Shown: positions 1 to 11,818 of the stretch, one piece after another | How positions within the stretch are numbered: position 1 is the stretch's first letter | How the letters are laid out: each line of letters starts with the position of its first letter | Source: Lactiplantibacillus mudanjiangensis | Lineage (GTDB): Bacteria > Bacillota > Bacilli > Lactobacillales > Lactobacillaceae | Direction of reading: 5' to 3' | Length of the DNA: 64,000 nucleotides | NCBI RefSeq assembly: GCF_005405385.1 | Contig: NZ_BJDY01000005.1 | Span: forward strand, 62,001 to 126,000 | Translations under genes and position numbers: made by a program | The notes under the pieces: generated by a model | What the model was told of the DNA's origin: nothing | Seen by the model: the letters and a program-made list of their open reading frames with translations, nothing else | The model's database searches: none

Positions 1-3000
1 CACTTAATCCAGTAATCAACGCCCCAACCAAAAGGCCGGGTGTCCGATAAACCAGCTTGATATGATGACGGCCAGCCGTTAGCTTGGCTCCCACAAAACC
101 AGTGTTTACCACTTGGGTCGCTACATTTTGACCATCAACTTGTAAATGCCAACCGGTCGAATACGGAATCGAGGTCGTTAAGACTTGAGCCTGCGTCTGA
201 TTAGTCGTCCCCGTCACTTGATTATTAGTGACTTTCAAATGCTGCAAGCCTTGTTGTTGCAGTTGCCTAGTTTGTCGATCATACGTCTGACCGAAGCGTA
301 CCGCTACCAACTTCGCGGTTTTAAAATGAATACCTTGAATATCAGCTAAGTTCAAATCAATCGTTTTCCGCAGACGATCACTATAGCCAAGATTGAAAAC
401 CGCCGTTTTCCGTGGTTCATAATCCGACATATTGGTCGTCCCTAGTTGATTAAAATCAACTGAACGATCAACCGTTTTTGCCGTTAACGTATATCCACTC
501 GCGCTCAAACTATCCTTCAAGCCATCACGCCAACGGTTTAGCTGATCTACCTTTGTATTTGGCCGACCACTAAAAATACTGTTATTGCCACCAATCGTTA
601 GTTGTTGACTGATTGATGAGCGATCATAGGTAATGCCAGTCAATGATAAGTAAAGCTCCGTGTGTCGATAATTCTCTGGATGCTTTATCGTGAGCTGCAA
701 TGGCATTGGTTGTCCCTGCACGTCACTCGTTAACGTCGTAAGCCCATTTTTGTTCGCTTGATTGGTCTGGCTAACCAGTTGTTGGTTTTGCTTAATCAAC
801 TGTTTAAGCGCCGTGGTTGGCTGTTGTAGTCCGGTAGCTGGTGCTAATGTTTGCCGCTCAGTTGCAGTTAGCTCAGTCGTCTTAGCCGGCAGACTTAGAT
901 CACCATTAGACGTTCCACTGGCATGTTGTACCCGATAAATCATGACTTTATCCAAACTATCTAGCACCGACGTATTGTCCACTTGGGCCGAATAAGCGAC
1001 TGACTCACTAGTCTTAGTCGGTGTAGCTGTTTTGACACCGGCCATGGTGGTGGTCGTCACAGCACCTTGTAACATTGCCTGTTCACGATCAACCGGTGAC
1101 AACTTTTGGTACGCCGCGGTAGTTAATTGTTGTGCTTGCGTATACACCAACGGTAAGGCATGCGTTGAGCGTAATAATACCGTACCCGTGTGATTACTCA
1201 AGCCATAAACATATTTATCGGGATAAACCTTAACTTGCCCCCCTGCCGTTTTAACCGGCGTGTATCCCGCTGGCAACGACTGCTTCTTCAACTCATCCGC
1301 ACGGGCAAACATGTAGGTCACACCCAACAAATTATTCAAAGTTGTTCGCGAATTTAGCGTCCCTAATGGCGCATTCATGGCGTAGTCTAAGTTACCTACC
1401 GATTGGCTCAATTGACCAACCGCACCACTTTGTACCGAATAGTATGAAGCGACACTATGGGTATTTAAGAGCATCGGAATATCATTACCAGCGGATCGTT
1501 GGGTATAATAATCCGGCGTATAATTGGTTCGATAAAACCCCGTTTTAGGTAACCCCTTTTGGGCGTCATCAAAGTAATGCTTTGCCCAGGTTAATGCCGT
1601 GCCCCGGCGCAATTGTTCCGCACTGCCAGCTGTGGTATTAATACTCAACCAACCAAGGCCGTTGGTAATTAAGTTAAGCATCACTAATCCCAATAAAAGA
1701 CTGACGAATTGTCGGCGGGTTAAGTTTAATTGTGCTTGCAAGATGACAAAAATCACCACTGCTAAAATCACTAAGTAAGTGGCAATATCGTGCTTGCGAA
1801 TATTCATGTAAAAGCCGTTGACCACCCAGATTAGTGCAATAAGTCCCAGACTAAGTCCAGCCAACCATTTTAAATCGGTCGTCGTTAGCTTGGTTAACTG
1901 ATCGACAAAAATCATCGTCGCATAGGCAAAAACCAACGTTGCCAACAGTAACCAGCGATTGGATGGTGACGATAAAACATTAAAAGTCGCCGCAAAACCT
2001 GGCACCAAGATGCCTACCATCATGACAATAATCACTAAGTTTAAATAAAAATACGTTTTAAAATGACGCAACGTGTAGATTAAGCCTAAAAAGCTCACAC
2101 CGCTCAATCCCAACGTCACCCAATACTGAACACCACCGCCATTAGTCAACAAGCGATTAGGCAGATTAACGTAATAATTAATTGGATACGTCCAGAGGCC
2201 ATTAGCAAAATCAAAACTCGTTCGTGTCGCATGTAACATCGTTAACAGTGTTGGCACCAATAGCACCACTGATAAGCCCACTCCGCCACTCACAGCTAAC
2301 ACTAACCGTGTCAGCAAAGCGCGTAAGTTAACGTGTAATTGTTGATCGGCCTTTAAATGCCAATAACGCACCACCAAATAAATCAAACTGCCTAGCGCTA
2401 ATAAATAAGCAAAATAGAAGTTGCTCATAATCACAATCGCAGTAACTAACGCTAATTGCCACCAACTTTGCCCACGTAAGACACGTTCGATCGTCCAACA
2501 CAATAATGGGAACCAGATCATCGGTAACAAGAAGAATGGATGGTGCATCCCCACGTAGAACGTGTATGCTGTAAAGGTATAAGTGAGCGTTCCGATTAAG
2601 CGACTGAGTCGACTAAAGTTAAATTGCCGACTAAACCCTAAGAAGGCTAAGCCAACTGTATAGAGCCGTAATAAAATGAGAAATTGATACCCAAATTCCA
2701 GCTTACTCGTTGGCATCAGGGCCACTAAGTAATTAAATGGATCGCCCACCACATAGTACGTAAAAGTCGTGAGCTGATCGGCACCTAAGCCCAGATTCCA
2801 TGACCAACTAAATAGCCCTTGCTGACTAGGATGCTGTAAAATCTTTTGAAATTCGACCAAGATCGGAAAATGTTGGGCAATCCCATCCACTTCCCAAATC
2901 AGTGTCCGACCGGCTAGAAAGAGACTGCCAAAAGTTAACGCAACAATCACCAGAAAGCCACCTGTATAAATAACCCATAATGGTAATTTTCTTAATTTAG

Positions 3001-3004
3001 TCAC
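1..3004 (-). CDS. YfhO-family polytopic membrane protein (3' end cut by window)
   Basis: One open frame runs from a GTG at 3004 to the left window edge, so at least 1001 codons are present and the C-terminus is missing. A G-rich ribosome site sits just before the GTG. The N-terminus is a short basic stretch and a membrane segment, followed by an extracytoplasmic loop (FLAGRTLIWEVDGIAQHFP) typical of YfhO proteins. Many hydrophobic segments fill 1700-3000, then a large hydrophilic domain spans roughly 250-1650, and the last visible residues (VGALITGLS) look like a closing membrane helix. I checked the frame in the middle and at both ends and saw no shift. Known of the family: YfhO proteins resemble GT-C glycosyltransferases and in Bacillus and Listeria take part in glycosylating teichoic acids. 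That role here is inference. It is longer than the roughly 860 residues usual for Bacillus YfhO. Confidence 0.8.
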   Translation of the reverse strand, partial: MTKLRKLPLWVIYTGGFLVIVALTFGSLFLAGRTLIWEVDGIAQHFPILVEFQKILQHPSQQGLFSWSWNLGLGADQLTTFTYYVVGDPFNYLVALMPTSKLEFGYQFLILLRLYTVGLAFLGFSRQFNFSRLSRLIGTLTYTFTAYTFYVGMHHPFFLLPMIWFPLLCWTIERVLRGQSWWQLALVTAIVIMSNFYFAYLLALGSLIYLVVRYWHLKADQQLHVNLRALLTRLVLAVSGGVGLSVVLLVPTLLTMLHATRTSFDFANGLWTYPINYYVNLPNRLLTNGGGVQYWVTLGLSGVSFLGLIYTLRHFKTYFYLNLVIIVMMVGILVPGFAATFNVLSSPSNRWLLLATLVFAYATMIFVDQLTKLTTTDLKWLAGLSLGLIALIWVVNGFYMNIRKHDIATYLVILAVVIFVILQAQLNLTRRQFVSLLLGLVMLNLITNGLGWLSINTTAGSAEQLRRGTALTWAKHYFDDAQKGLPKTGFYRTNYTPDYYTQRSAGNDIPMLLNTHSVASYYSVQSGAVGQLSQSVGNLDYAMNAPLGTLNSRTTLNNLLGVTYMFARADELKKQSLPAGYTPVKTAGGQVKVYPDKYVYGLSNHTGTVLLRSTHALPLVYTQAQQLTTAAYQKLSPVDREQAMLQGAVTTTTMAGVKTATPTKTSESVAYSAQVDNTSVLDSLDKVMIYRVQHASGTSNGDLSLPAKTTELTATERQTLAPATGLQQPTTALKQLIKQNQQLVSQTNQANKNGLTTLTSDVQGQPMPLQLTIKHPENYRHTELYLSLTGITYDRSSISQQLTIGGNNSIFSGRPNTKVDQLNRWRDGLKDSLSASGYTLTAKTVDRSVDFNQLGTTNMSDYEPRKTAVFNLGYSDRLRKTIDLNLADIQGIHFKTAKLVAVRFGQTYDRQTRQLQQQGLQHLKVTNNQVTGTTNQTQAQVLTTSIPYSTGWHLQVDGQNVATQVVNTGFVGAKLTAGRHHIKLVYRTPGLLVGALITGLS

Positions 3005-3148
3005 CTGAACCCCCCCAATTTTATGATGGCTACCCATCACCCCGATAATTGCTAAAAAGTCATGTTGTTATTCTATCATGAAATCGCGACCAGCTACCCA
3101 TACAACGATAATCTTCACCACTTGCTAACCTAATCTTTACACAAAACC

Positions 3149-3186
3149 AAAAAAGCTAACTAATCAGGACACCCGATTAGTTAGCT
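3149..3186 (-). terminator. Terminator after mutL
   Basis: A 12-bp perfect stem (AGCTAACTAATC with GATTAGTTAGCT) is followed on the minus strand by a T-rich run. It ends the mutS-mutL transcript before the YfhO gene. Confidence 0.85.
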
Positions 3187-3213
3187 CATCAACTTTATCG
3201 ATTCAGACAGCTG

Positions 3214-5214
3214 TTAATTATGCGTTTGTGATTCATGACTATCTTGAATTCGTTTAAACATTCGTTCCATATCAGTGTTCGTAAAATGCACCGTTACTGG
3301 TCGCCCGTGCGGACAGTTAAATGGATTCTCACAACCTGGTAATTTTTTGAGTAAAGCACGCGCCTGCTGATCATCCAAATGATGATTGGCTTTAATCGCC
3401 CGTTTACACGACATCATGATCGCCGTTTTCTCACGGAACTGGGCCACCGTCAAATGATCATCGGCCAATAACCAATCGACCATTTCCTTGATGGTGTCTT
3501 CTTCTTGCCCCGCTTTAAACCAGGTTGGATGTGCATGCACAATGAAGCTATTACCGCCAAACGGTTCTAAATGCAGACCCAATTGCGCTAACAACGGCAA
3601 TTGTTCTTTAATCTTCAACATATCACTCGTCGGATAATCTAAAATAATCGGCACTAGCAAGTTTTGCTGATCATCACTAACTTCGCCAATGGCTTGACGA
3701 TAGTATTCATAATTAATCCGTTCCTGAGCCGCGTGTTGGTCCAAGATATACATGCCATCATCGGCTTCTGCCAATAAGTAAGTCCCATGCATTTGACCTA
3801 AATAACGTAACGTTGGGAACCGTTCGCTCGCTTCAGGCGTCGCGGTCTCCTTGGTCGCTGGCTCAAAACCAGCAACGGGTTCAGGCCTTTCATCACCAAA
3901 CGGCAAGGACGGCGTTTCATGTTGATAGCGTTGATCAAAATCGGTCATCTGCCCTGAAGTTAATTCAGCCTTTTGGGCAATCATGATCGGTTCCGTTGGC
4001 GCACTCGACGGCGTTTGGGCCGCTAGTGTCGGGGCCGGCGCCATCGAAGTTGGCTGCAATTTAGGCGCCGGTGTGATCGTTGCCGATTCAACCGATTGCG
4101 GTTTAACCGCTGCTGGTTGTGAGACTGGCTGATATTGTGAAGACACCGCATTTAGGTCAATCGCCAGTTGATCCGTATTCAATCGTTCCCGTCGATGACT
4201 CCCCAAATTGGTTAGTGCCGAAGGAATTAAGTTAACATTGGCTAATCGATCCGTAATGGTTGTTGCGATTAATTTAGCCAATTCAGGCTCTTTACTCAAA
4301 CGAACCTCTTGTTTAGTCGGATGGACATTAACATCCACTAGCAGTGGGTCCATGGTTAACGCAATCACGGCAATCGGGTAGCGCCCGACCATTAACTTGG
4401 AGCCATAACCTTTAATCACTGCTTTGGTTAACTGCTGATTTTTAATGAAACGACCATTAATCAATAACGAGATGTATTGACGACTAGCTCGCGTTAGTTC
4501 TGGCAATGCCACATAACCGGTCACCTGATAATCGGCATCGTGGCCATCAATCGCCACCATTTTACGCGCATTTTGAACACCATAGATACCGGCAATGACT
4601 TGTTGTAAATCACCACGCCCCGCCGTTCGTAACACTTCTTTTTGATTATGCACCAACCGAAAAGCTACTTGTGGGTAGCTTAACGCCAACCGATTGACAA
4701 TATCTAAAATATTCGCCAATTCGGTTTGTTGAGATTTTAGATATTTTAGCCGCGCCGGCGTGTTAAAGAACAAGTCAGTTACGGTAATATCGGTCCCCGG
4801 CCGTAATGGCGCTGGTGACTGTTTTAATAACTTGCCACCACGATAATGAATCGTGGTCCCACTCGTTCCGGTACTGGTATGCATCACCACATCAGCGACT
4901 GATGCGATACTCGGCAACGCTTCACCACGGAACCCCAACGACCGTACTTTAAACAGATCCGTTCGTGACGTAATTTTACTAGTCGCATGGCGTTTAAAGG
5001 CGGTTAACACGTCATCATCATCGATGCCATCACCATCATCGATAACCCGGATCGATTTCACGCCGGCTTCGGCTACCATCACATCAATCTGAGTGGCATG
5101 CGCATCTAAAGCATTTTCAACTAACTCTTTCACGACTGAGGCTGGTCGCTCGATCACTTCACCAGCTGCGATTTGATCCGCTAACACGGATGATAATTCA
5201 TGGATTTTTGCCAT
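3214..5214 (-). CDS. mutL: DNA mismatch repair protein MutL
   Basis: MutL links mismatch recognition by MutS to strand incision. The N-terminal GHKL ATPase shows ENALDA, DDGDGI and GFRGEAL motifs. A Pro/Ala/Thr-rich linker (about residues 360-470) leads to the C-terminal dimerisation domain, which carries the endonuclease motif [12 protein letters not shown], then SCKRAIKA and CPHGRP, as in MutL of bacteria lacking MutH. It is therefore probably a nicking endonuclease. Two in-frame ATGs exist; the second (5214) is chosen because an AGAAAGG ribosome site lies 9 nt before it but only 3 nt before the first (5220). The gene follows mutS by a short gap and is co-transcribed with it. Confidence 0.96.
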   Translation of the reverse strand: MAKIHELSSVLADQIAAGEVIERPASVVKELVENALDAHATQIDVMVAEAGVKSIRVIDDGDGIDDDDVLTAFKRHATSKITSRTDLFKVRSLGFRGEALPSIASVADVVMHTSTGTSGTTIHYRGGKLLKQSPAPLRPGTDITVTDLFFNTPARLKYLKSQQTELANILDIVNRLALSYPQVAFRLVHNQKEVLRTAGRGDLQQVIAGIYGVQNARKMVAIDGHDADYQVTGYVALPELTRASRQYISLLINGRFIKNQQLTKAVIKGYGSKLMVGRYPIAVIALTMDPLLVDVNVHPTKQEVRLSKEPELAKLIATTITDRLANVNLIPSALTNLGSHRRERLNTDQLAIDLNAVSSQYQPVSQPAAVKPQSVESATITPAPKLQPTSMAPAPTLAAQTPSSAPTEPIMIAQKAELTSGQMTDFDQRYQHETPSLPFGDERPEPVAGFEPATKETATPEASERFPTLRYLGQMHGTYLLAEADDGMYILDQHAAQERINYEYYRQAIGEVSDDQQNLLVPIILDYPTSDMLKIKEQLPLLAQLGLHLEPFGGNSFIVHAHPTWFKAGQEEDTIKEMVDWLLADDHLTVAQFREKTAIMMSCKRAIKANHHLDDQQARALLKKLPGCENPFNCPHGRPVTVHFTNTDMERMFKRIQDSHESQTHN

Positions 5215-5237
5215 TGCCATCAGCCTTTCTTACAAAC

Positions 5238-7886
5238 TTACTTCTCTAACTTTTGTTGCCATTTGTACAATTGATTCATGACATCCATCGGCGTCATCGC
5301 CATCAAGTTCAACGTTTTCAATTGTTGCAACACTTTTTCACCTTTTGGATCAGTCACCGTTGGTTCAGTAAATAACGATAATTGTTCCTCTGCATGAGCC
5401 ACTTCTGGCACTGGTTCAACTTGAGGTGCCGGCGCCGCGGCTACCGTTTCAGTGACCATCGGCGTTGCCGATTCAGCTGGTTCAGACGCAGACGTTGTTA
5501 CCGTACTACCTTGTTGTTCCAAGTCCGTTAAAATATGATTGGCTCGGTCTAGCAACGCATCTGGCATGCCCGCTAATTTGGCAACGTGCACCCCATAAGA
5601 CTTGTCAGCCGCACCAGGTTCAACTTTGTGTAAAAAGACCAGCTCGCCATTCTGTTCGGTGGCGCCAACATGAACGTTATGCAAGCCTGGCAATTCTTGA
5701 TCAAGGGCCGTTAATTCATGATAATGCGTTGAGAACAACGTTTTCGCATGAATATGATTGTGCACAAACTCAATAATGGCTTGGGCTAACGCCATCCCGT
5801 CATAAGTCGCCGTCCCGCGGCCAATCTCATCAAATAAAATCAGACTGTTCGCTGTTGCTGACTTAATCGCATTGTTGGCTTCTTGCATTTCGACCATAAA
5901 CGTACTTTGACCAGAAATTAGGTCATCAGTCGCGCCAATTCGGGTAAAGATTTGGTCAAAGATCGGCAACTTAGCCGCTTTCGCTGGTACGAAACAACCA
6001 ATCTGAGCCATAATAACCGTCAAAGCTAATTGACGCATATACGTACTCTTACCAGACATGTTAGGCCCTGTAATCAGCATCACGGTGTCGTCTGGTCCCA
6101 TCGTCACATCATTAGGCACATAGCTTTGGTTACCCATCACTTTTTCAACTACCGGATGCCGACCATCAGTTAAGGCCAAATCGTGTGATTTCGTCAAAGT
6201 TGGTCGCACAAAATGGTAGTCTTCACTGACCACGGCGAAACTTTGTAAGACATCAATCGCTGCGACCGCTTTGGCTAGGATTTGGAGCCGCTTGATGGCG
6301 CCTTTAACCGCTTCACGAACTTTGGTAAACAACGTATATTCTAGTTGTGTAGAATGACTTTCAGCCTCTAGAATCAAACTTTCATGTTCTTTTAACTCTG
6401 GGGTACTGAATCGTTCAGCGTTGGTCAACGTCTGTTTCCGTTCATAACGATCTTCAGGCAGTTGGACCAAGTTAGCCTTAGTCACTTCAATATAGTAACC
6501 AAAGACCCGGTTAAACCCAATCTTCAACGTCTTAATACCGGTTTCTTCACGTTCACGAGCTTCTAAAGCCGCAATCCACTTTTTACCGTTATTCATGGCA
6601 TCTCGATATTTATCAAGTTGGTCATCATAACCGTCTTTGATAACGCCACCATCAGTCACTGAAAGTGGGGCTTCGTCAACAATCGCCCGATCGATCAAAT
6701 CAGCAACATCTTCAACGGGGTCTAAATGGCTCACTTCATCACTAAAAACGCTAGCATCAAGTTCTGACAAAATATAACGTAATTTAGGAATTTGCCGTAA
6801 GGAAGTTTTTAATTGAATCAAATCACGACCATTGACGCTCCCAAAAGCAACGCGTCCGGCTAACCGTTCCAAATCATAAACTTTGACTAATTCTTCTTGT
6901 AAATTACTACGTTCAAAATAGTGATCTAACAAAACGGCCACTTTATTTTGACGTGTTTCAATATCGGCTTTAACAATCAATGGCCGTTCTAGCCACTGTT
7001 TGAGCAAACGCCCACCCATGGCCGTCTTGGTTTCATCGAGCAACCACAATAAAGTTCCTTGTTTTTTACCCGTTCGAATTGAACGCGTTAATTCCAAATT
7101 GTATTTCGAGTTGTGATCTAACTTCAAAAAGTACGATGGTTCATAAGCCACCGCTTTTTGTAAATGGGCTAAACTACGCTTTTGTGTGACGTTGATATAC
7201 ATCAACAAATGTTCAACCACTTGCTTCTCAAGTTCGACAGTCAAGTCTTGCGTCAAGTAGTTCAATTCAGATTGCGCTTCAACCTTATTTTGTTCAGAGA
7301 CCAAGATCCCTAACGCTTTAATTTGCTCACGCAACGCATCGTCAACACTAGCATCCACCACGATTTCCTTAGTTTGTAAACTTGTGACTTCGTTAATCAA
7401 CGTTTCGTTAGTGGTCAACAAACTCGTTTTAAGTTCACCGGTTGATAAATCAGCGTAGGCAAAACCAAATTGACCATCTGCTTGAACTAAAGCCGTTAAA
7501 TAGTTATTTGATTTAGCTTGATCCGCACCACGTTCTAACGTTGTCCCAGGGGTAACTAACTGGATGACTTCCCGTTTAACCATCCCTTTGGCCAATTTAG
7601 GGTCTTCCATTTGTTCACAAATCGCGACTTTATAGCCTTTATCCACTAAAATATCAATATAGTTTTGCACCGCACGATGCGGAACCCCACACATTGGAAT
7701 CGGATTAGTCGCCGAATGATTCCGGGTGGTTAAGGTCAATTCTAGTAATTGGGCCCCTTTAATGGCATCGTCAAAAAACATTTCATAGAAATCTCCGAGA
7801 CGGTAAAACAAAAAAGCATCGGGATATTGATCTTTAATGGCAAAATATTGCCGCATCATGGGCGTATCACTTGTCTTTTGTGGCAC
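5238..7886 (-). CDS. mutS: DNA mismatch repair protein MutS
   Basis: MutS recognises mismatches and small loops in DNA. The N-terminal mismatch-binding domain has the Phe-X-Glu wedge in GDFYEMFF (about residues 31-38). The C-terminal ABC ATPase has Walker [10 protein letters not shown] (near residue 620), the DEIGRGT Walker B region and STHYHELT. A low-complexity Ala/Pro/Glu/Thr tail precedes the final helix-rich segment, whose LSLF motif resembles beta-clamp binding peptides (inference). At 882 aa it is a full-length MutS1. It starts an operon with mutL and lies 22 bases downstream of ymdB on the same strand. Confidence 0.97.
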   Translation of the reverse strand: MPQKTSDTPMMRQYFAIKDQYPDAFLFYRLGDFYEMFFDDAIKGAQLLELTLTTRNHSATNPIPMCGVPHRAVQNYIDILVDKGYKVAICEQMEDPKLAKGMVKREVIQLVTPGTTLERGADQAKSNNYLTALVQADGQFGFAYADLSTGELKTSLLTTNETLINEVTSLQTKEIVVDASVDDALREQIKALGILVSEQNKVEAQSELNYLTQDLTVELEKQVVEHLLMYINVTQKRSLAHLQKAVAYEPSYFLKLDHNSKYNLELTRSIRTGKKQGTLLWLLDETKTAMGGRLLKQWLERPLIVKADIETRQNKVAVLLDHYFERSNLQEELVKVYDLERLAGRVAFGSVNGRDLIQLKTSLRQIPKLRYILSELDASVFSDEVSHLDPVEDVADLIDRAIVDEAPLSVTDGGVIKDGYDDQLDKYRDAMNNGKKWIAALEAREREETGIKTLKIGFNRVFGYYIEVTKANLVQLPEDRYERKQTLTNAERFSTPELKEHESLILEAESHSTQLEYTLFTKVREAVKGAIKRLQILAKAVAAIDVLQSFAVVSEDYHFVRPTLTKSHDLALTDGRHPVVEKVMGNQSYVPNDVTMGPDDTVMLITGPNMSGKSTYMRQLALTVIMAQIGCFVPAKAAKLPIFDQIFTRIGATDDLISGQSTFMVEMQEANNAIKSATANSLILFDEIGRGTATYDGMALAQAIIEFVHNHIHAKTLFSTHYHELTALDQELPGLHNVHVGATEQNGELVFLHKVEPGAADKSYGVHVAKLAGMPDALLDRANHILTDLEQQGSTVTTSASEPAESATPMVTETVAAAPAPQVEPVPEVAHAEEQLSLFTEPTVTDPKGEKVLQQLKTLNLMAMTPMDVMNQLYKWQQKLEK

Positions 7887-7908
7887 TATTTTTTCCTCTT
7901 TTCATCGC

Positions 7909-8715
7909 TTAGTCGTCAAAATAAGGGTGGTCTGGATTAATCAAAATCCGTTGAATTTTCTTGGCATGGCCAGTTTTGCCATCAAGATCAATCACACAGC
8001 CTGATAAGACTGCGGGACTATCTTCTTGCACATTAAACCGGGTCGGCATTTGTTCCAAGAATCGTTGAATGACATTTTCGCGAGTCATCCCCAAAATGCC
8101 ATTATACGGACCAGTAAAGCCAACGTCACTTAAAAAGGCCGTCCCACCAGGTAAGACACGATTATCACTCGTTTGAACATGCGTATGGGTGCCAATTACG
8201 GCACTTACTTGGCCATCAAGATACCAAGCCATCGCTTCTTTTTCACTAGTCGTTTCAGCGTGCAGATCAATGAAAATATTTGGGGTTGTTTCTCGTAATT
8301 CTTCCACTAGTGGCTGGACCGTCAAGAACGGATTAGCCAAGTTTTGTCCCATAAAGACATTGCCTTGTAAGTTAATCACTGCCAATTTTTCCGTATTCAC
8401 ATTCACAATCGTATAACCAACACCCGGCGTGGTTTCAGTCGGAAAATTCAAGGGACGCACTAATTTTTTAGCCCCACCAATAAAATCAAAGATTTCGTTG
8501 TTATCCCATGTATGATTTCCCATCGTAATGACATCCGCACCAGCCGTTAAAAAGGCTTTATAGACAGACTCATTAAGCCCACGACCTCGTGTGGCATTTT
8601 CACCATTGACAATCGTGACTTGTGGCTTGTAACGCCGTTTCAACTTAGGTAAGTAGGTCGCGATCGCTTCTTGACCCACATTACCCATGACATCACCTAC
8701 AAATAAAATTCGCAT
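7909..8715 (-). CDS. ymdB: YmdB-family metallophosphoesterase
   Basis: The protein matches the TIGR00282/YmdB family: calcineurin-like metallophosphoesterases acting on 2',3'-cyclic nucleotides. Visible metal-binding motifs are GDVMG at residues 7-11, NGENA near 38, GNHTWDN near 67, and the later DLHAE and GTHTHVQT motifs that complete a dinuclear metal site. The length (268 aa) is normal. In Bacillus subtilis, ymdB lies beside rny (ymdA) and affects biofilm and motility decisions; the same gene order is kept here with rny directly upstream, although a terminator separates them. It is followed at 22 bases by mutS. Confidence 0.92.
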   Translation of the reverse strand: MRILFVGDVMGNVGQEAIATYLPKLKRRYKPQVTIVNGENATRGRGLNESVYKAFLTAGADVITMGNHTWDNNEIFDFIGGAKKLVRPLNFPTETTPGVGYTIVNVNTEKLAVINLQGNVFMGQNLANPFLTVQPLVEELRETTPNIFIDLHAETTSEKEAMAWYLDGQVSAVIGTHTHVQTSDNRVLPGGTAFLSDVGFTGPYNGILGMTRENVIQRFLEQMPTRFNVQEDSPAVLSGCVIDLDGKTGHAKKIQRILINPDHPYFDD

Positions 8716-8818
8716 AATTACTCCCTTGTTTGACTGTTATAATCATCATTTTAGCATTAATTGCCATAAAATTGGCGGTTCCACCACGCTTTTTAACGAT
8801 GAATCAACTCATTTCATC

Positions 8819-8862
8819 GCAAAAAAATAAGTCTAAGACGCAAGCGTCTCAAACTTATTCTT
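8819..8862 (-). terminator. Terminator after rny
   Basis: Arms AATAAGT...AGACG and CGTCT...ACTTATT pair around a 4-base loop and are followed on the minus strand by a run of seven T. It separates rny from ymdB. Confidence 0.85.
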
Positions 8863-8865
8863 GGT

Positions 8866-10425
8866 TTATTTAGCGTAGTCTACAGCTCGAACTTCCCGAA
8901 TGACCGTCACTTTAATATGACCAGGATATTCGAGTTCATTTTCAATTTGCTTCTTGATATCGTGCGCCAAGACCGTTGCTTGTAAATCAGAAACGTCCTT
9001 AGGCTTGACGATTACTCGAATTTCACGACCAGCTTGGATCGCATAACTCTTCTTAACACCATCTTCAGCGTTCGCAATCGTTTCGAGTTTTTCAAGTCGA
9101 TGAATGTAGTTTTCTAATGATTCGCTCCGGGCACCAGGCCGGGCAGCTGAAATCGCATCACATGTGGCCACTAAGACCGCGATGATTGATTTAGCTTCCA
9201 CATCACCGTGATGTGAAGCAATCGTATTGATGACTACTGGATTTTCTTTGTACTTCGTTGTTAATTCCACGCCAATTTCAACGTGGGAACCTTCGATCTC
9301 ATGATCGACGGCCTTACCAATATCGTGTAATAATCCTGCGCGTTTCGCAACAGTAACATCTTCACCAAGTTCAGCGGCCAAGACACCCGCTAACTTCGCA
9401 ACTTCAATCGAATGGCTTAGTACGTTTTGACCATAACTGGTCCGATAGTTCAACCGACCGACAAGTTTAATTAAATCAGGATGCATCCCATGCAATCCTA
9501 AATCAAAGACCGCTTGTTCACCGGTTTCACGAATCTTTTCGTCCATTTCTTTCCGGGCCTTTTCGACCATTTCTTCAATTCGTGCCGGATGAATCCGACC
9601 ATCTTGAATAAGTTTTTCCAACGCAATCTTAGCGATCTCACGTCGGATCGGATCGAAACCACTCAAAACAACCGCTTCAGGGGTATCATCAATAATTAAA
9701 TCAATCCCCGTCAACGTTTCTAACGTCCGAATATTTCGGCCTTCACGACCAATAATTCGACCTTTCATGTCATCGTTTGGTAACGAAACGACAGAAACTG
9801 TGGTTTCAGAGACCATATCGGCGGCACTTTGTTGAATGGCTTGGACAATTAAGTTTTTAGCTTCCTTCTCGGATTGAGCCTTAACTTCATCCGTACTTTC
9901 TTTAATCATGACCGCACGCTCATGCGTTAATTGATTCCGCGTTTGCGTTAGGATCTGATCGCGCGCTTGTTCTTGGGACAAGGCGGCGACTTTTTCTAAT
10001 TCAGCCTGTCGTTGCGTGATTAGTGAAGCTGCACTTTGTTGCTGCTGTTCAACCCGTTTTTGCTCATTAGCAATTTTGTCTTCTTTTTTGCTAAGGGCAT
10101 CTTCGCGTTTCTCAAAAGTATTTTCCTTATGATCCAAAGTTTCTTCGCGTTGTAACAATCGGTCTTCTTGCTTTTGCACTTCATTCCGACGTTGTTTTAA
10201 CTCGTTTTCAACCTCAGTTCGGTAACGATGACTCTCTTCTTTTGATTCAAGAATCTTTTCTTTCTTGTGAGTCTCCGCTTGCTTCTTTGCTGAAGCAATA
10301 ATACCTTCAGCTGTATGTTGAGCCACATCCAATTGTTTTTCATGGACGTTCTTTCGAATCATATAGCCCAACACATAGCCGACAACAATTGCGATGACTG
10401 CGAGGATTATACCGAAAACATTCAT
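8866..10425 (-). CDS. rny: Ribonuclease Y
   Basis: RNase Y is the membrane-anchored endoribonuclease that starts mRNA decay in many Firmicutes. Residues 3-22 form the single N-terminal membrane helix. Residues 30-190 are a long charged coiled coil rich in Glu, Lys and Gln. A KH RNA-binding domain follows, with [15 protein letters not shown] near residue 225. The HD domain contains [12 protein letters not shown] (near 365), which supplies the metal-binding His-Asp. At 519 aa it is normal length. The start ATG is preceded by GCGGAGGTGG. A consensus promoter lies upstream, and a terminator follows the gene, so it is probably transcribed alone. Confidence 0.96.
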   Translation of the reverse strand: MNVFGIILAVIAIVVGYVLGYMIRKNVHEKQLDVAQHTAEGIIASAKKQAETHKKEKILESKEESHRYRTEVENELKQRRNEVQKQEDRLLQREETLDHKENTFEKREDALSKKEDKIANEQKRVEQQQQSAASLITQRQAELEKVAALSQEQARDQILTQTRNQLTHERAVMIKESTDEVKAQSEKEAKNLIVQAIQQSAADMVSETTVSVVSLPNDDMKGRIIGREGRNIRTLETLTGIDLIIDDTPEAVVLSGFDPIRREIAKIALEKLIQDGRIHPARIEEMVEKARKEMDEKIRETGEQAVFDLGLHGMHPDLIKLVGRLNYRTSYGQNVLSHSIEVAKLAGVLAAELGEDVTVAKRAGLLHDIGKAVDHEIEGSHVEIGVELTTKYKENPVVINTIASHHGDVEAKSIIAVLVATCDAISAARPGARSESLENYIHRLEKLETIANAEDGVKKSYAIQAGREIRVIVKPKDVSDLQATVLAHDIKKQIENELEYPGHIKVTVIREVRAVDYAK

Positions 10426-10514
10426 GTTTCCACCTCCGCATCACCAAAATCCAGTTAACTTAAAATCAACTATCAATTTTCAGATGTTATATTTTGATTA
10501 CTTACACACTTGTT

Positions 10515-10543
10515 ATTCTAATGTTTGAAACTACTAGTGTCAA
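10515..10543 (-). promoter_or_regulatory. Promoter of rny
   Basis: On the minus strand, TTGACA is separated by 17 bp from TAGAAT. This is a near-consensus vegetative promoter about 90 bp before the rny start. Confidence 0.75.
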
Positions 10544-10606
10544 CTTAAAGTCCTATGTGAAACAGCGCGAAACTGGCTTCAACCAAGGCTCAGCCTGCAT
10601 ATTTAT

Positions 10607-10643
10607 GTAAAAAAATACCCGTAGCACAACGGCTACAGGTATT
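10607..10643 (-). terminator. Terminator after recA
   Basis: Stem AATACC(C)GTAGC with GCTAC(A)GGTATT, followed on the minus strand by a run of seven T. Confidence 0.85.
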
Positions 10644-10653
10644 CATATCAAAC

Positions 10654-11727
10654 TTATTTATCGTCAGTTGTGGCATCATCTAAAGGCAATTCACTTGGAT
10701 CAGCTTCGGTTGCAGCTTCCTCAGCCTCGTCACCCTTAGCATCCATCCCATAAGCATCCCGCACTTTTTGACGAACTTCCGCCATCACATCAGGATGTTC
10801 AGCCAAGTATTTCTTCGCATTTTCACGGCCTTGACCAATTCGATCATCACCGTATGAATACCAAGAACCACTCTTCTTCACGATATCTTTATCAGCAGCC
10901 ATATCGACAATTTCACCCGTTTGTGAAATACCATGACCGTACATGATATCAACTTCAGCTCGTTTGAATGGTGGCGCTACCTTATTCTTGACCACTTTGA
11001 TTCGAACACGGTTCCCGATAATATCGGTCCCATCTTTAATCTGTTCAGCTCGACGAACTTCCAAACGGATCGTCGCATAGAATTTCAAGGCCCGACCACC
11101 AGGAGTCGTTTCAGGATTACCGAACATAACCCCAACTTTTTCACGAATTTGGTTAATGAATAACGCAATCGTCTTGGTCTTATTCAAAGTTCCTGAAAGT
11201 TTCCGAAGCGCTTGTGACATTAACCGTGCTTGTAAACCAACATGGGCATCACCCATTTCGCCTTCAATTTCAGCTCGTGGTACTAACGCTGCCACAGAAT
11301 CGACAACTAGAATATCAACCGCACCACTGGAAACCAAGGCATCAGCAATTTCCAACCCTTGTTCACCAGTATCTGGTTGTGATAACAATAGATCATCAAT
11401 GTTAACGCCTAAGTGTTCAGCGTAAACAGGATCTAACGCATTTTCCGCATCGATATAAGCGGCAGTCCCGCCTTGCTTTTGAACTTCCGCAACGGCATGT
11501 AAAGCCACCGTCGTTTTACCGGAACTTTCAGGCCCATAGATTTCCACAATCCGGCCGCGCGGATAACCGCCAACACCGAGCGCATCGTCCAAGGCTAAAG
11601 ACCCACTAGAGATTGTTGAAATTGCGGTATTTGCCGCATCCCCCATCCGCATAATGGAGCCTTTACCAAAGTTCTTTTCAATTTTTTTAAGGGCAGCATC
11701 GAGTGCTGCTTGCCGTGCATCAGCCAA
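10654..11727 (-). CDS. recA: Recombinase RecA
   Basis: RecA forms filaments on single-stranded DNA, carries out strand exchange, and triggers LexA self-cleavage. Walker A is GPESSGKTT (near residue 65), Walker B is [10 protein letters not shown], and the L2 region includes [14 protein letters not shown]. The C-terminal tail is acidic (Glu/Asp rich) as usual. At 357 aa it is normal. The start is TTG (TTG GCT GAT), set by AAAGGAGG 7 bases upstream. Its own promoter and a perfect LexA/DinR operator lie in the gap after cinA, so SOS induction is expected, with possible additional read-through from cinA. Confidence 0.98.
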   Translation of the reverse strand: MADARQAALDAALKKIEKNFGKGSIMRMGDAANTAISTISSGSLALDDALGVGGYPRGRIVEIYGPESSGKTTVALHAVAEVQKQGGTAAYIDAENALDPVYAEHLGVNIDDLLLSQPDTGEQGLEIADALVSSGAVDILVVDSVAALVPRAEIEGEMGDAHVGLQARLMSQALRKLSGTLNKTKTIALFINQIREKVGVMFGNPETTPGGRALKFYATIRLEVRRAEQIKDGTDIIGNRVRIKVVKNKVAPPFKRAEVDIMYGHGISQTGEIVDMAADKDIVKKSGSWYSYGDDRIGQGRENAKKYLAEHPDVMAEVRQKVRDAYGMDAKGDEAEEAATEADPSELPLDDATTDDK

Positions 11728-11765
11728 ATTATTTCCTCCTTTGGTTCTCGCTCTTAACTCTTAAT

Positions 11766-11794
11766 ATCATAGCTGTTCAGTCACCGAATTGCAA
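11766..11794 (-). promoter_or_regulatory. Promoter of recA
   Basis: Minus-strand TTGCAA, 17-bp spacer, TATGAT. It lies 40 bases before the recA start and just downstream of the LexA box. Confidence 0.75.
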
Positions 11795-11802
11795 GCAAAA
11801 AG

Positions 11803-11816
11803 CGAACAAAAGTTCG
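11803..11816 (-). promoter_or_regulatory. LexA/DinR SOS operator of recA
   Basis: CGAACAAAAGTTCG fits the Gram-positive SOS box (CGAAC-N4-GTTCG) with both half-sites perfect. It lies about 9 bp upstream of the recA -35 hexamer. Confidence 0.85.
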
Positions 11817-11818
11817 GT

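Noticed and set aside
5465-5776. 103-codon plus-strand frame opposite mutS
   Set aside because: Antisense shadow over conserved MutS ATPase sequence.
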